A stretch of 64,000 nucleotides of DNA from Crotalaria pallida. Lineage: Eukaryota; Streptophyta; Magnoliopsida; Fabales; Fabaceae. Below the pieces are notes generated by a model. The model searched no databases and was not told the origin of the DNA. It saw nothing but the letters and a program-made list of their open reading frames with translations. Shown one piece after another: positions 23,927 through 36,868 of this stretch. The DNA is taken from assembly GCA_037953625.1 (NCBI GenBank), contig CM075650.1, forward strand, positions 145,171,206 to 145,235,205, written 5' to 3'. Position 1 is the first letter of the stretch. Every line of letters begins with the position of its first letter. The position numbers and the translations under genes were made by a program.

Positions 23927-25278
23927 CAGACAGACAACACTGAAATTTGAGTTTTAACATACCATTTTCGATTATAGGCCATTCCAGTCCAAACCAAAGA
24001 TCAATCTAGCTTACATTACACATTTTATACATGCTCCAATACTGAATTAACAACATCTAACACTGAATCACAGGATTTCACCAATTATGCATAACATCCA
24101 ATCTTTCCACAACTTAACATACCAAAATATATTCTACACATATTCATCACATTTTCAGCTTTGGTACACCTTGCATGTGACCAAATAAACATGTCCAAAC
24201 TCTTATTGAACCCAGAAAAGGCCTCCAAGCCTCAAACCTATTTCCAACTATGCCCATGGAGTCATTTATTGACTCCCATCCTAATTTCACATAATTTAAA
24301 CTTATTCTAGTGAATTAGAAGCTTCACCCTTACCTCTAATTCGGGAATCAACACTGAGATTGCAGAGAAATTGGCTGGAAATGTGAAACCTCAAAAATCC
24401 TTGCATGCAGCCATAGTTGAACAGAGTACAAAAAGCAGAGGATTCAACATGCAAAATTGGTTTAAAAATTGGGGAAAATGATTAGGATTAATTCTCTGCA
24501 ACTTAAACTAGAGGTATAAACGAATTTGAGGGTCATAGGGTTCAGGAGCTTACCACAATCCAAATTGAAAGTGAGCTCCAGACTTCAGTCCTCAACCTTG
24601 GGCAGCAAAACACCCTCGTTTTCCCAACTTCGATTCTCCTTCCACAACGAATCTCAACTCACAATTTTTATATGTTTGTAAAGCTCGAGATGTGAGCTTC
24701 ACAATGGTGTATCACTCACGATTCAACACTCAAACACGATCGAGAAATCAAGCCACGAAATTAGGAACCCTAACTTGCTATTCTCAGAGAAATTCCCACC
24801 AAAATCCTTCACTTTCTTCAACCTCAAGCTTAAATACTTGTTCCCATTCATCATGCAGCTTGACACGAAGGTCCTTAACGTGTCCACCAAGTGTTTTCGT
24901 GTCTCCCAAAGGGAATCGTCGTGCGTTGACTCATCAACCGCACTAACGAGTTCTCCACTGACTCGAATACTCGAGTATTTCCAGAAATACTCGAGTCTTT
25001 TGGTCAAATTTTCAAAAATATTTATTTTAATGCCCTTCCCTCCAAAGTCTTCCTAATATTGCTTTTAGGTCCTCATTCAGGGACTAATATGTAAAAATCT
25101 CATTTTCACATATTACTCTCTTGCTAAAATATTTTTCTATTTTCGCAAATACCAATACCAACTCATAATCATCCTAATTGATTTATGAAATATAATTATG
25201 ATTAAGAAAATAATTATAAAATAATCTTCCATAAATCATAATTGTATTACATCGGGAAACGAAATTTGGGGTGTTACA

Positions 25279-25293
25279 CTACTCCCCCACTTA
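25279..25293 (-). other. Polypurine tract of copy A
   Basis: Minus strand AAGTGGGGGAGTAG directly upstream of the LTR start: the plus-strand primer for reverse transcription. Copies C and D have GTTGGGGAGTAG at the equivalent place. Confidence 0.8.
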
Positions 25294-25320
25294 ACAGGAA
25301 TTTCGTCCCCGAAATTCAGC

Positions 25321-28300
25321 TTACAAAAATAACTCGGGATAATCCTTGCGCATTCGATCCTCTAATTCCCAGGTTGACTCGAATACATTCCCACTTTGCC
25401 ACATAACTTTGACCAACGGAATCTCTTTTCCTCTAAGCTGCTTGGTCCTCCTATCTTCCACTTTTACTGGGCCAGCTTTAAAGGTTAGGTTTTCTCGTAA
25501 GGTTAAGTCATCTGGACGAATCTGAAGGATCGAAGTTGGATCATGCACAAACTTTTTCAATTGAGAGACATGAAAAACATTGTGCAGGTTAGCTAAAGAT
25601 GGCGGGAGGGCTATTTGGTAGGCTACAGGTCCTACTCGCTTAAGGATTTGGTAAGGACCTATAAACTTAGGTGACAACTTCTGAGGTTTCAGTGCTCTAC
25701 TCACACCCTTTAGCGGCACAATCCTGAGAAATACATGATCACCTTCTGCGAACTCTAAAGGTCTTCTTCTTCGATTTGAATAACTCTGCTGACGACTAAC
25801 CGCAGTCCTGATTTTTTCTTGAATCATTCTGATCTTCTCGGTTGTCCGTTGTACCACATCCGGACCAAGATGCAAATTCTCCCCCACTTGAAACCAACAT
25901 AGTGGGGTTTGGCATTTTCTCCCATACAATGCCTCGAACGGTGCCATACCAATACTTGTATGATATCCGTTGTTGTATGTGAATTCTGCGAGTGGTAATA
26001 TCTGATCCCAACTTCCTCTTTCTTCCAACACACAAGCTCGCAAAATATCCTCCAAAGTTTGAATGGTCCTTTCGGTTTGTCCATCGGTCTGAGGGTGATA
26101 AGCTGAACTCATCTTAAGCTTTGTCCCCAGAGCTTGATGCAAACTTGACCAGAATCTCGACATGAATCTCGGATCACGATCCGAAATAATACTGGATGGT
26201 ACTCCATGCAATCGTACCACTTCCCGAATATAAATTTGGGTAAGTTTCTCCAAAGAGTAGTGCATATTCACCGGAATGAAATGCGCCGACTTAGTAAGAC
26301 GATCCACAATTACCCAGATTGCATCATGGTTTGCAACTGTCCTTGGCAATCCAGTCACAAAATCCATGGAGATACTATCCCACTTCCATTGTGGAATATC
26401 TAGGGGCTGCAACATTCCTCCAGGTTTCTGATGTTCCCCTTTAACTTTTTGGCAGATTAAACAGGATGCTACATAGTCTGCTACATCCTTCTTAAGACCA
26501 GGCCACCAAAACATGCTTTTCAAATCCGGGTACATCTTTGTCGATCCAGGGTGCATGCTCATCTGACTCTTATGTGCCTCATCCAAAATCATCCTCCTAA
26601 TCTCCGAGTCCTTCGGTATGCAAATTCTCGTTTTAAAACGAAGAATTCCATCCGACCCTTCTGAAAAATCTGACTCTTTTCCTTCTTCCATTAACTTCTT
26701 CTTCTCTAGCAATTCCGGATTTTCACGTTGCAATTCTTGAATTCGAGCCAAGAATTCGCTAGAAATTTGCAACATACCCAAATTAATTTGACCTGGTTCC
26801 ACTTGCATCACCAGGCTTAGATCCCGAAACTCTTCAATCAAAGCCGCTTCCTTGATCATCATGGAACTCGCATAAATTGCTTTACGGCTCAAAGCGTCTG
26901 CTACAACATTGGCCTTACCAGGATGGTAATGAAGCTCAAAGTCGTAGTCTTTCAAAAATTCCATCCATCGACGCTGTCTCATATTTAACTCCTTCTGGTC
27001 AAATAAGTACTTCAAACTCTTATGGTCACTAAACACCCGAAACGTAGTGCCATAGAGATAATGCGTCCATATCTTCAGTGCAAAGACTATTGCAGCAAGT
27101 TCCAAATCATGGGTGGGGTAGTTTACCTCGTGAACTTTCAGTTGACGAGATGCATACGCCACAACCTTTCCTTCTTGCATTAGGACACTCCCAAGTCCTT
27201 GTCCCGATGCATCACAGTACACTTCGTACTCCTTGTGAGAATCAGGTAAGATTAACACTAGTGAGGATGTTAACCTTTCCTTAAGCATCAGAAAACTCCT
27301 TTCACACTTCTCATCCCATACGAATGGTTGATCCTTCCTAGTCAGCTTGGTGAGTGGTAATGCAATCTTCGAAAATCCCTCAATAAATCTTCTATAATAT
27401 CCGGCCAATCCTAAGAAACTTCTGATTTCTGTGACTGTCTTTGGTTGAACCCACTGCAAAACCGATTCCACCTTGGCTGGGTCAACAACTATGCCACCTT
27501 CCGAGATCACATGCCCCAAGAACTGAACTTCCTTTAACCAAAACTCACACTTAGAAATTTTGGCGTAGAGTTGCTTATCCTTCAGAATCTTCAACACTAC
27601 TCGGAGGTGTTCGACATGTTCCTCCGGACTCTTAGAATATATCAGGATGTCATCAATGAAGACTACCACAAATGAATCCAGATACGGTCTAAAAATCCGA
27701 TTCATGTAGTCCATGAAAATAGCTGGTGCATTTGTTAATCCGAACGGCATTACAACATATTCATAATGTCCGTATCGAGATCGAAATGCAGTCTTAGGGA
27801 TATCTTCCTCCTTGATTCTGATCTGATGATACCCAGATCTCAAATCGATCTTAGAAAACACCGAAGCTCCTCTCACTTGATCCATGAGATCATCTATCCT
27901 TGGCAAAGGATACTTGTTCTTTATGGTCACCTTATTTAACTGTCTATAATCCACGCACATCCTAAGGCTTCCATCTTTCTTCTTGACAAACAACACCGAA
28001 GCACCCCATGGGGATACACTTGGCCTAATAAGTTGTTTTTGCAGCAACTCCTCAATCTGATTCTATAATTCGACCATCTCGAGTGGTGCCATTCTATAAG
28101 GAGCAATAGAAATGGGACCAGTTCCTGGAATCAGCTCGATTCCAAACTCAATCTCCCTCTTGGGTGGTAATCCCGGCATTTCTTCGGAAAACACTTCCGG
28201 AAATTCCCGAACAATCGGAATCTCTTCCACGGACCTTTCTTCTTTCTCCGGCTCAACAGCAGAGACCAAGCAGAGATACTTCTCCGAGATCGAATCCTTG

Positions 28301-29661
28301 AATAAGAGCGTCTTCTTAGCACAATCAATAACCACATGATTGCTAGCCATCCAATCCATGCCCAAAATTACATCCAATTGGGACAAAGGGAGGCAGATCA
28401 AATTTAAATGAAAGACGCGATCTACTATTCTAATTTTACAATTAAGACACACCTTTGAAGCGATTACAGGAGGATTAGTAAGGGTCTCTACCCTAAGACA
28501 ATAGGGTGATTCAGACACAGGCAATTTCAAACGATTCACACATTCAAATGAAACAAATGAATGAGTGGCTCCTGAATCGAATAAAATTCTACAAGGTTGA
28601 TCATTGAGCAGATAAGTACCTTGCATGAGTCCCGGGGCTTGGTTTGCCTCAGCACCACTAAGGGTGAAAACTCGACCTTGAGTCACTGGCTTGTCCATAG
28701 ATCCTCTTGGAGTGTTCTTGGGTGGTTCCTTACAATCGCGAGAGAAATGACCAGGTTTCCCGCAGTTAAAACACCCACTGTGAGACCAACATAATTTTCC
28801 AAAGTGATGACGCCTGCACTTCTCACAATAAGGAGCATTATTGTAAGAGGTGTTTCGATCATCAGACATCTTGTCGTTCCCCCTATTCTTATGAGAATAA
28901 GGGCCTTTGTTACGGTGGTCATGCCCCTTCCGCTTCTGCGGACTATATCCCCGATGTTCCTTCTTTCCTTCTACAATCTGAACCGTCTCCGCCTTTTTAT
29001 CATCCTCATACATCCTACACATATCTACCAGCGTAGGGAAACTTTGAATCTTTTGATAACTGAACACCGACTTCAATTCGGGTCTCAGTCCTCCCTCAAA
29101 CTTGATACATTTACTCCTCTCGTCTGGATTCATCTGATAGTAAGGGGAGTATTTCATTAGTTCTTCAAATTTCGCAGCATATTCACCTACACTCATGCTG
29201 CCTTGTCTAAGTTGTAGAAACTCAACCTCTTTCTTCCTCCTTAAATCTTCAGGAAAATATTTCTTGAGAAATTCTCCCATGAATACTTCCCAAGTTACCT
29301 CTCTTCCTTCATGAGAAAGTAACTGGGTAGTATGATTCCACCAATGTTCCGCTTCTCCCTCCAGCATGAACACAACATAAGCTATCCTCTGGGCGTCGGA
29401 GCATTCTAAAGTTCTAAAGATCTTGTCCATCTCCAAGATCCACTTGTTAGCTTCTTCTGGTTTAAACCCACCAGCAAACTTTGAGGGATTGCAACTCCTG
29501 AAATCCGACAAAGTTTTGGCTTCTGCAGCTACCGCACCTGCTGGAGGTGGATTAACGGGCTGAGGTTGATGTTGCTGATGTTGATTCTGCTGCAAATTTT
29601 CTAACACTGTAGCCATCCTTTCCAGCAGATCGTTCGTATGATCTCTATATCGCGATGCCAT
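25321..29661 (-). pseudogene. Gag-pol polyprotein of copy A, one nonsense codon
   Basis: A single 1447-codon frame broken only by a TAG at 28063-28065, where copies B and C have a Lys codon. Gag: retrotransposon capsid region (about 60-200), CCHC zinc knuckle CFNCGKPGHFSRDC (297-310) and the protease DSGAT motif (362-366). After the stop, numbered in the downstream 908-codon frame: reverse transcriptase with FIDD at 130-133; RNase H with YCDAS at about 277; integrase with an HHCC finger (492-532), the D-D-E residues Asp562, Asp623 and Glu659; and a chromodomain-like tail (about 855-905, ending MRKDYPELFL). The ATG at 29661 follows a 207-bp leader. It makes the particle protein and enzymes for copying and integration. 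It is the best-preserved copy here; the stop should separate gag and protease from the enzymes. Confidence 0.93.
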
Positions 29662-29850
29662 AGTGAGCCTGCACTATGGACCAATGTCGTTAAAGATCTA
29701 TCTAAACTTTGAAATCTATCTTGTTCTATTCTAAACTATCACTAATAGAACTAAGCCATATGAAATAAATCAAATAGCTAAGAAACTTTACCTAGCTGTA
29801 GCAACTTCTGGCAGGTTATGCTTGGAAGGATCAAGAATCAGGACCATTAT

Positions 29851-29862
29851 GCTCTGATACCA
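29851..29862 (-). other. Primer-binding site of copy A
   Basis: Minus strand TGGTATCAGAGC, complementary to the 3' end of initiator Met tRNA, six bases inside the LTR. It orients the element: LTR B is its 5' LTR. Confidence 0.9.
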
Positions 29863-29868
29863 TAAATG

Positions 29869-30147
29869 TGCAACGTTCCTTTATTATACTACTTTATTAA
29901 AGAGAATTTCTCTGTTGTTATTTGAATAGAATATATGGACTTGCTCGAGAAGAGATATAATTAAAAACTCTTTTATAAATCTCTTGTAAAATAACTTGGT
30001 ATTCATTAGTGGTTATAAAAAAAATCTTTCCAGAATCATTTATGAAATCATTTTTTTTTATTAAAGTGAAATACCGTAATTATCAGAGTAAGCGGAAAAT
30101 AGAGACCTTGACTTGATAATTCACATGTACAAACTATTTATAGAAAG

Positions 30148-30187
<40 letters not shown>

Positions 30188-32344
30188 TCATCCATAAAAA
30201 GAGTCAACATACATCCAAGTCAAGTCGAGATAGCAGGTTTGTACAAAATACAAGTCCATAATATAAAACTAAAAGATAGGACCACGTCACTGAGATCTCT
30301 CAAAAATATGTACAATATATATAGAGCAAAAGATAAAATCCCAAAAGTGGTCCAGTGATCCTCCTCCATAGCATGATCTCCAGAGTCTCCAACAGCTGCT
30401 CCACCCGTCCCACATCCTAATCATCTATACTATGCATCACCTGGTGGATCCCCAACTCCCCACTGGCTCCCAGTGGAGTGCTCGACTGGCTCGTCCTCAT
30501 CCTCACCCTCCTCCGGATCCTCCTCTACCTCCTCCGACTGAGTGGGTACCCTCCCACTGGGCATTGGGTCCGCTGAAGGTGTCCCATGAACCGTACTCAT
30601 CGGACTAGGTATAGGAGTCTCTTCTCGAATCACTCGAGAAGCAGAGGGATGGGATCTAGTAGTAGCTCGAAAACGGAAAGAGTGGAAGCGACGAGCAGGT
30701 CGAGTCGGGGGTGGTCCATGATAAGTATAGAAAGGGGGTACATGCAAAGTATAGATAATAGGGATGCGAAACCTACGAGGACGGACACGAGCCAAAGGGT
30801 TGGGGTGGTATAGAGTCACCTCCACCTCACCCTCGAATGTGGCTCTGTGGTCCTCGTAGTACCACACTCCACTAGGGAGCGGGCGCAACTCGATGCAAGC
30901 TAGATAGCGTGCCATCACCTAACATGGGCAATAAGGGGTGAGCACATAATTCACATAATCGAATAAGAATAAATAAAGAAGATAACGATTTCCAGTTACA
31001 AACGTTCAATGCAAATGCAGATGTAAATGAACATGTGTATTCCATTGATAATAATTCCATTAATTATGAGTAATGATGCTTGTCTCCCAATTCCATTGTC
31101 CATTGAACGTTCATTCTAATAATTCGCATACATGACCAACATGTATTGTGGAACTGCTCGGATAGTGTGCACACAACGTCACCAAGACGTAATAGCATTC
31201 CCAAATGCTGCCCACATTACCAAAATGTGTCATCGAGCCAGTCACCACCGAATTATCCCCAACCTTTCACCATGCATGTATGCACATAAAATTATACACT
31301 AAGATTAAACAATAATCTTATTATGTGCATCCGATATTATTCCTTCAGTGAGTTAAACTGTTGTTAATACTTCCCTAATCCATTTATTGGAACATGATAC
31401 CTTTCCCACAAGCATAATTCCCCAGAATACTCGAGTGTTCCTCATGAATACTCGAGTGTTCTTGAGTTTCCCAGAAAATCAATTTTCCCAAAACCAGCAA
31501 AATACTCGAGTATCACCCATAATACTCGAGTGTTTGCAGACAGACAACACTGAAATTTGAGTTTTAACATACCATTTTCGATTATAGGCCATTCCAGTCC
31601 AAACCAAAGATCAATCTAGCTTACATTACACATTTTATACATGCTCCAATACTGAATTAACAACATCTAACACTGAATCACAGGATTTCACCAATTATGC
31701 ATAAAATCCAATCTTTCCACAACTTAACATACCAAAATATATTCTACACATATTCATCACATTTTCAGCTTTGGTACACCTTGCATGTGACCAAATAAAC
31801 ATGTCCAAACTCTTATTGAACCCAGAAAAGGCCTCCAAGCCTCAAACCTATTTTCAACTATGCCCATGGAGTCATTTATTGACTCCCATCCTAATTTCAC
31901 ATAATTTAAACTTATTCTAGTGAATTATAAGCTTCACCCTTACCTCTAATTCGTGAATCAACACTGAGATTGCAGAGAAATTGGCTGGAAATGTGAAACC
32001 TCAAAAATCCTTGCATGCAGCCATAGTTGAACAGAGTACAAAAAGCAGAGGATTCAACATGCAAAATTGGTTTAAAAATTGGGGAAAATGATTAGGATTA
32101 ATTCTCTGCAACTTAAACTAGAGGTATAAACGAATTTGAGGGTCATAGGGTTCAGGAGCTTACCACAATCCAAATTGAAAGTGAGCTCCAGACTTCAGTC
32201 CTCAACCTTGGGCAACAAAACACCCTCGTTTTCCCAACTTCGATTCTCCTTCCACAACGAATCTCAACTCACAATTTTTATATGTTTGTAAAGCTCAAGA
32301 TGTGAGCTTCACAATGGTGTATCACTCACGATTCAACACTCAAA
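29869..32344 (-). repeat. LTR B, 5' LTR of copy A, damaged
   Basis: Matches LTR A from its TGCAACGTTCC end but lacks 319 bp, the counterpart of LTR A 23511-23829. That deletion is bounded by AATT on both sides and removes most of the minisatellite. At about 32344 the LTR stops at a position equivalent to LTR A 24734 and joins gag-protease DNA, so roughly 545 bp of its 5' end are missing. An (AT)n run at 30150-30185 is longer than in LTR A. Confidence 0.85.
30430..30918 (-). CDS. U3 open frame in LTR B, 162 aa
   Basis: Intact counterpart of the frame in LTR A, starting MMARYLACIEL. By-eye differences from copy A include Arg for Leu in the RPARRF block, Met for Val near PSADP, and Pro for Thr in the acidic tract. 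No domain recognised; function unknown. Confidence 0.3.
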   Translation of the reverse strand: MMARYLACIELRPLPSGVWYYEDHRATFEGEVEVTLYHPNPLARVRPRRFRIPIIYTLHVPPFYTYHGPPPTRPARRFHSFRFRATTRSHPSASRVIREETPIPSPMSTVHGTPSADPMPSGRVPTQSEEVEEDPEEGEDEDEPVEHSTGSQWGVGDPPGDA

Positions 32345-33319
32345 TGAAACAGGAGGGTTAGTAGGGGTCTCTACCCTAAGACAATAGGGTGATTCAGACA
32401 CAGGCAATTTCAAACGATTCACACATTCAAATGAAACAAATGAATGAGTGGCTCCTGAATCGAATAAAATTCTACAAGGTTGATCATTGAGCAGATAAGT
32501 ACCTTGCATGAGTCCCGGGGCTTTGTTTGCCTCAGCACCACTAAGGGTGAAAACTCGACCTTGAGTCACTGGCTTGTCCATAGATCCTCTTGGAGTGTTC
32601 TTGGGTGGTTCCTTACAATCGCGAGAGAAATGACCAGGTTTCCCGCAGTTAAAACACCCACTGTGAGACCAACATAATTTTCTAAAGTGATGACGCCTGC
32701 ACTTCTCACAATAAGGAGCATTATTGTAAGAGGTGTTTCGATCATCAGACATCTTGCCGTTCCCCCTATTCTTATGAGAATAAGGGCCTTTGTTACGGTG
32801 GTCATGCCCCTTCCGCTTCTGCGGACTATATCCCCGATGTTCCTTCTTTCCTTCTACAATCTGAACCGTCTCCGCCTTTTTATCATCCTCATACATCCTA
32901 CACATATCTACCAGCGTAGGGAAACTTTGAATCTTTTGATAACTGAACACCGACTTCAATTCGGGTCTCAGTCCTCCCTCAAACTTGATACATTTACTCC
33001 TCTCGTCTGGATTCATCTGATAGTAAGGGGAGTATTTCATTAGTTCTTCAAATTTCGCAGCATATTCACCTACACTCATGCTGCCTTGTCTAAGTTGTAG
33101 AAACTCAACCTCTTTCTTCCTCCTTAAATCTTCAGGAAAATATTTCTTGAGAAATTCTCCCATGAATACTTCCCAAGTTACCTCTCTTCCTTCATGAGCA
33201 AGTAACTGGGCAGTATGATTCCACCAATGTTCCGCTTCTCCCTCCAGCATGAACACAGCATAAGCTATCCTCTGGGCGTCAGAGCATTCTAAAGTTCTAA
33301 AGATCTTGTCCATCTCCAA
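32333..33319 (-). pseudogene. Copy B gag fragment
   Basis: Gag from the capsid region (EMDKIFRTLEC) through the zinc knuckle to shortly after the protease DSG motif. It has lost the N-terminal part and everything beyond the protease start. At its right end (33316-33319, CCAA) it is fused to integrase DNA read in another frame, giving a chimeric 374-codon frame that starts MCVGRKRKLG. At its left end it joins LTR B. Two rearrangement joints therefore bracket it. It is not a functional gag. Confidence 0.85.
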
Positions 33320-36300
33320 CATAGTGGGGTTTGGCATTTTCTCCCATACAATGCCTCGAACGGTGCCATACCAATACTTGTATGATATCCGTTGTTGTAT
33401 GTGAATTCTGCGAGTGGTAATATCTGATCCCAACTTCCTCTTTCTTCCAACACACAAGCTCGCAAAATATCCTCCAAAGTTTGAATGGTCCTTTCGGTTT
33501 GTCCATCGGTCTGAAGGTGATAAGCTGAACTCATCTTAAGCTTTGTCCCCAGAGCTTGATGCAAACTTGACCAGAATCTCGACATGAATCTCGGATCACG
33601 ATCCGAAATAATACTGGATGGTACTCCATGCAATCGTACCACTTCCCGAATATAAATTTGGGTAAGTTTCTCCAAAGAGTAGTGCATATTCACCGGAATG
33701 AAATGCGCCGACTTAGTAAGACGATCCACAATTACCCAGATTGCGTCATGGTTTGCAACTGTCCTTGGCAATCCAGACACAAAATCCATGGAGATACTAT
33801 CCCACTTCCATTGTGGAATATCTAGGGGCTGCAACATTCCTCCAGGTTTCTGATGTTCCCCTTTAACTTTTTGGCAGATTAAACAGGATGCTACATAGTC
33901 TGCTACATCCTTCTTAAGACCAGGCCACCAAAACATGCTTTTCAAATCCGGGTACATCTTTGTCGATCCAGGGTGCATGCTCATCTGACTCTTATGTGCC
34001 TCATCCAAAATCATCCTCCTAATCTCCGAGTCCTTCGGTATGCAAATTCTCGTTTTAAAACGAAGAATTCCATCCGACCCTTCTGAAAAATCTGACTCTT
34101 TTCCTTCTTCCATTAACTTCTTCTTCTCTAGCAATTCCGGATTTTCACGTTGCAATTCTTGAATTCGATCCAAGAATTCGCTAGAAATTTGAAACATACC
34201 CAACGTAATCTGACCTGGTTCCATTTGCATCACCAGGCTTAGATCCCGAAACTCTTCAATCAAAGCCGCTTCCTTGATCATCATGGAACTCGCATAAATT
34301 GCTTTACGACTCAAAGCGTCTGCTACAACATTGGCCTTACCAGGATGGTAATGAAGCTCAAAGTCGTAGTCTTTCAAAAATTCCATCCATCGACGCTGTC
34401 TCATATTTAACTCCTTCTGGTCAAATAAGTACTTCAAACTCTTATGGTCACTAAAAACCCGAAACGTAGTGCCATAGAGATAATGCCTCCATATCTTCAG
34501 TGCAAAGACTATTGCAGCAAGTTCCAAATCATGGGTGGGGTAGTTTACCTCGTGAACTTTCAGTTGACGAGATGCATACGCCACAACCTTTCCTTCTTGC
34601 ATTAGGACACTCCCAAGTCCTTGTCCCGATGCATCACAGTACACTTCGTACTCCTTGTGAGAGTCAGGTAAGATTAACACTGGTGAGGATGTTAACCTTT
34701 CCTTAAGCATCAGAAAACTCCTTTCACACTTCTCATCCCATACGAATGGTTGATCCTTCCTAGTCAGCTTGGTGAGGGGTAATGCAATCTTCGAAAATCC
34801 CTCAATAAATCTTCTATAATATCCGGCCAATCCTAAGAAACTTCTGACTTCTGTGGCTGTCTTTGGTTGAACCCACTGCAAAACCGATTCCACCTTGGCT
34901 GGGTCAACAGCTATGCCACCTTCCGAGATCACATGCCCCAAGAACTGAACTTCCTTTAACCAAAACTCACACTTAGAGATTTTGGCGTAGAGCTGCTTCT
35001 CCTTCAGAATCTTCAACACTACTCGGAGGTGTTCGGCATGTTCCTCCGGACTCTTTAGAATATATCAGGATGTCATCAATGAAGACTACCACAAATGAAT
35101 CCAGATACGGTCTAAAAATCCGATTCATGTAGTCCATGAAAATACCTGGTGCATTTCTTAATCCGAACGACATTACAACATATTCATAATGTCCGTATCG
35201 AGATCGAAATGCAGTCTTAGGGATATCTTCCTCCTTGATTCTGATCTGATGATACCCAGATCTCAAATCGATCTTAGAAAACACCGAAGCTCCTCTCACT
35301 TGATCCATGAGATCATCTATCCTTGGCAAAGGATACTTGTTCTTTATGGTCACCTTATTTAACTGTCTATAATCCACGCACATCCTAAGGCTTCCATCTT
35401 TCTTCTTGACAAACAACACCGGAGCACCCCATGGGGATACACTTGGCCTAATAAGTTGTTTTTGCAGCAACTCCTCAATCTGATTCTTTAATTCGACCAT
35501 CTCGGGTGGTGCCATTCTATAAGGAGCAATAGAAATGGGACCAGTTCCTGGAATCAGCTCGATTCCAAACTCAATCTCCCTCTTGGGTGGTAATCCCGAC
35601 ATTTCTTCGGAAAACACTTCCGGAAATTCCCGAACAATCGGAATCTCTTCCATGGACCTTTCTTCTTTCTCCGGCTCAACAGCAGAGACCAAGCAGAGAT
35701 ACTTCTCCGAGATCGAATCCTTGAATAAGAGCGTCTTCTTAGCACATTCAATAACCACATGATTGCTAGCCATCCAATCCATGCCCAAAATTACATCCAA
35801 TTGGGACAAAGGGAGGCAGATCAAATTTAAATGAAAGACGCGATCTACTATTCTAATTTTACAATTAAGACACACCTTTGAAGCGATTACAGGAGGGTTA
35901 GTAGGGGTCTCTACCCTAAGACAATAGGGTGATTCAGACACAGGCAATTTCAAACGATTCACACATTCAAATGAAACAAATGAATGAGTGGCTCCTGAAT
36001 CGAATAAAATTCTACAAGGTTGATCATTGAGCAGATAAGTACCTTGCATGAGTCCCGGGGCTTTGTTTGCCTCAGCACCACTAAGGGTGAAAACTCGACC
36101 TTGAGTCACTGGCTTGTCCATAGATCCTCTTGGAGTGTTCTTGGGTGGTTCCTTACAATCGCGAGAGAAATGACCAGGTTTCCCGCAGTTAAAACACCCA
36201 CTGTGAGACCAACATAATTTTCCAAAGTGATGACGCCTGCACTTCTCACAATAAGGAGCATTATTGTAAGAGGTGTTTCGATCATCAGACATCTTGCCGT

Positions 36301-36868
36301 TCCCCCTATTCTTATGAGAATAAGGGCCTTTGTTACGGTGGTCATGCCCCTTCCGCTTCTGCGGACTATATCCCCGATGTTCCTTCTTTCCTTCTACAAT
36401 CTGAACCGTCTCCGCCTTTTTATCATCCTCATACATCCTACACATATCTACCAGCGTAGGGAAACTTTGAATCTTTTGATAACTGAACACCGACTTCAAT
36501 TCGGGTCTCAGTCCTCCCTCAAACTTGATACATTTACTCCTCTCGTCTGGATTCATCTGATAGTAAGGGGAGTATTTCATTAGTTCTTCAAATTTCGCAG
36601 CATATTCACCTACACTCATGCTGCCTTGTCTAAGTTGTAGAAACTCAACCTCTTTCTTCCTCCTTAAATCTTCAGGAAAATATTTCTTGAGAAATTCTCC
36701 CATGAATACTTCCCAAGTTACCTCTCTTCCTTCATGAGCAAGTAACTGGGCAGTATGATTCCACCAATGTTCCGCTTCTCCCTCCAGCATGAACACAGCA
36801 TAAGCTATCCTCTGGGCGTCGGAGCATTCTAAAGTTCTAAAGATCTTGTCCATCTCCAAGATCCACTT
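33316..36868 (-). pseudogene. Copy B gag-pol fragment, frameshifted
   Basis: Runs from capsid (right end, EMDKIF) through knuckle, protease and reverse transcriptase to mid-integrase (left end). It lacks the gag N-terminus and the integrase C-terminus with the chromodomain. An extra base in a T run near 35053-35055, just after the FIDD codons, shifts the frame and splits the coding into blocks at 34973-36859 and 33289-35019. Near FIDD this copy has FGLRNAPG where copy A has FGLTNAPA. Both ends are joints with unrelated parts of the element. Confidence 0.88.

Larger units (their letters stand above)
21979..25278 (-). repeat. LTR A (3300 bp), 3' LTR of copy A
   Basis: Read on the minus strand it starts TGTAACACCCC and ends GAACGTTACA, with a purine tract next to the start on the internal side. 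A TATA-like CTATAAATAG (complement of about 22247-22256) lies some 270 bp before the 3' end, giving a U3 of nearly 3 kb and a short R-U5. The U3 carries an open frame and a minisatellite, listed separately. Confidence 0.9.

Noticed and set aside
25796..26084. 79- and 86-codon frames within integrase, recurring in each copy
   Set aside because: Alternative frames of the pol gene.
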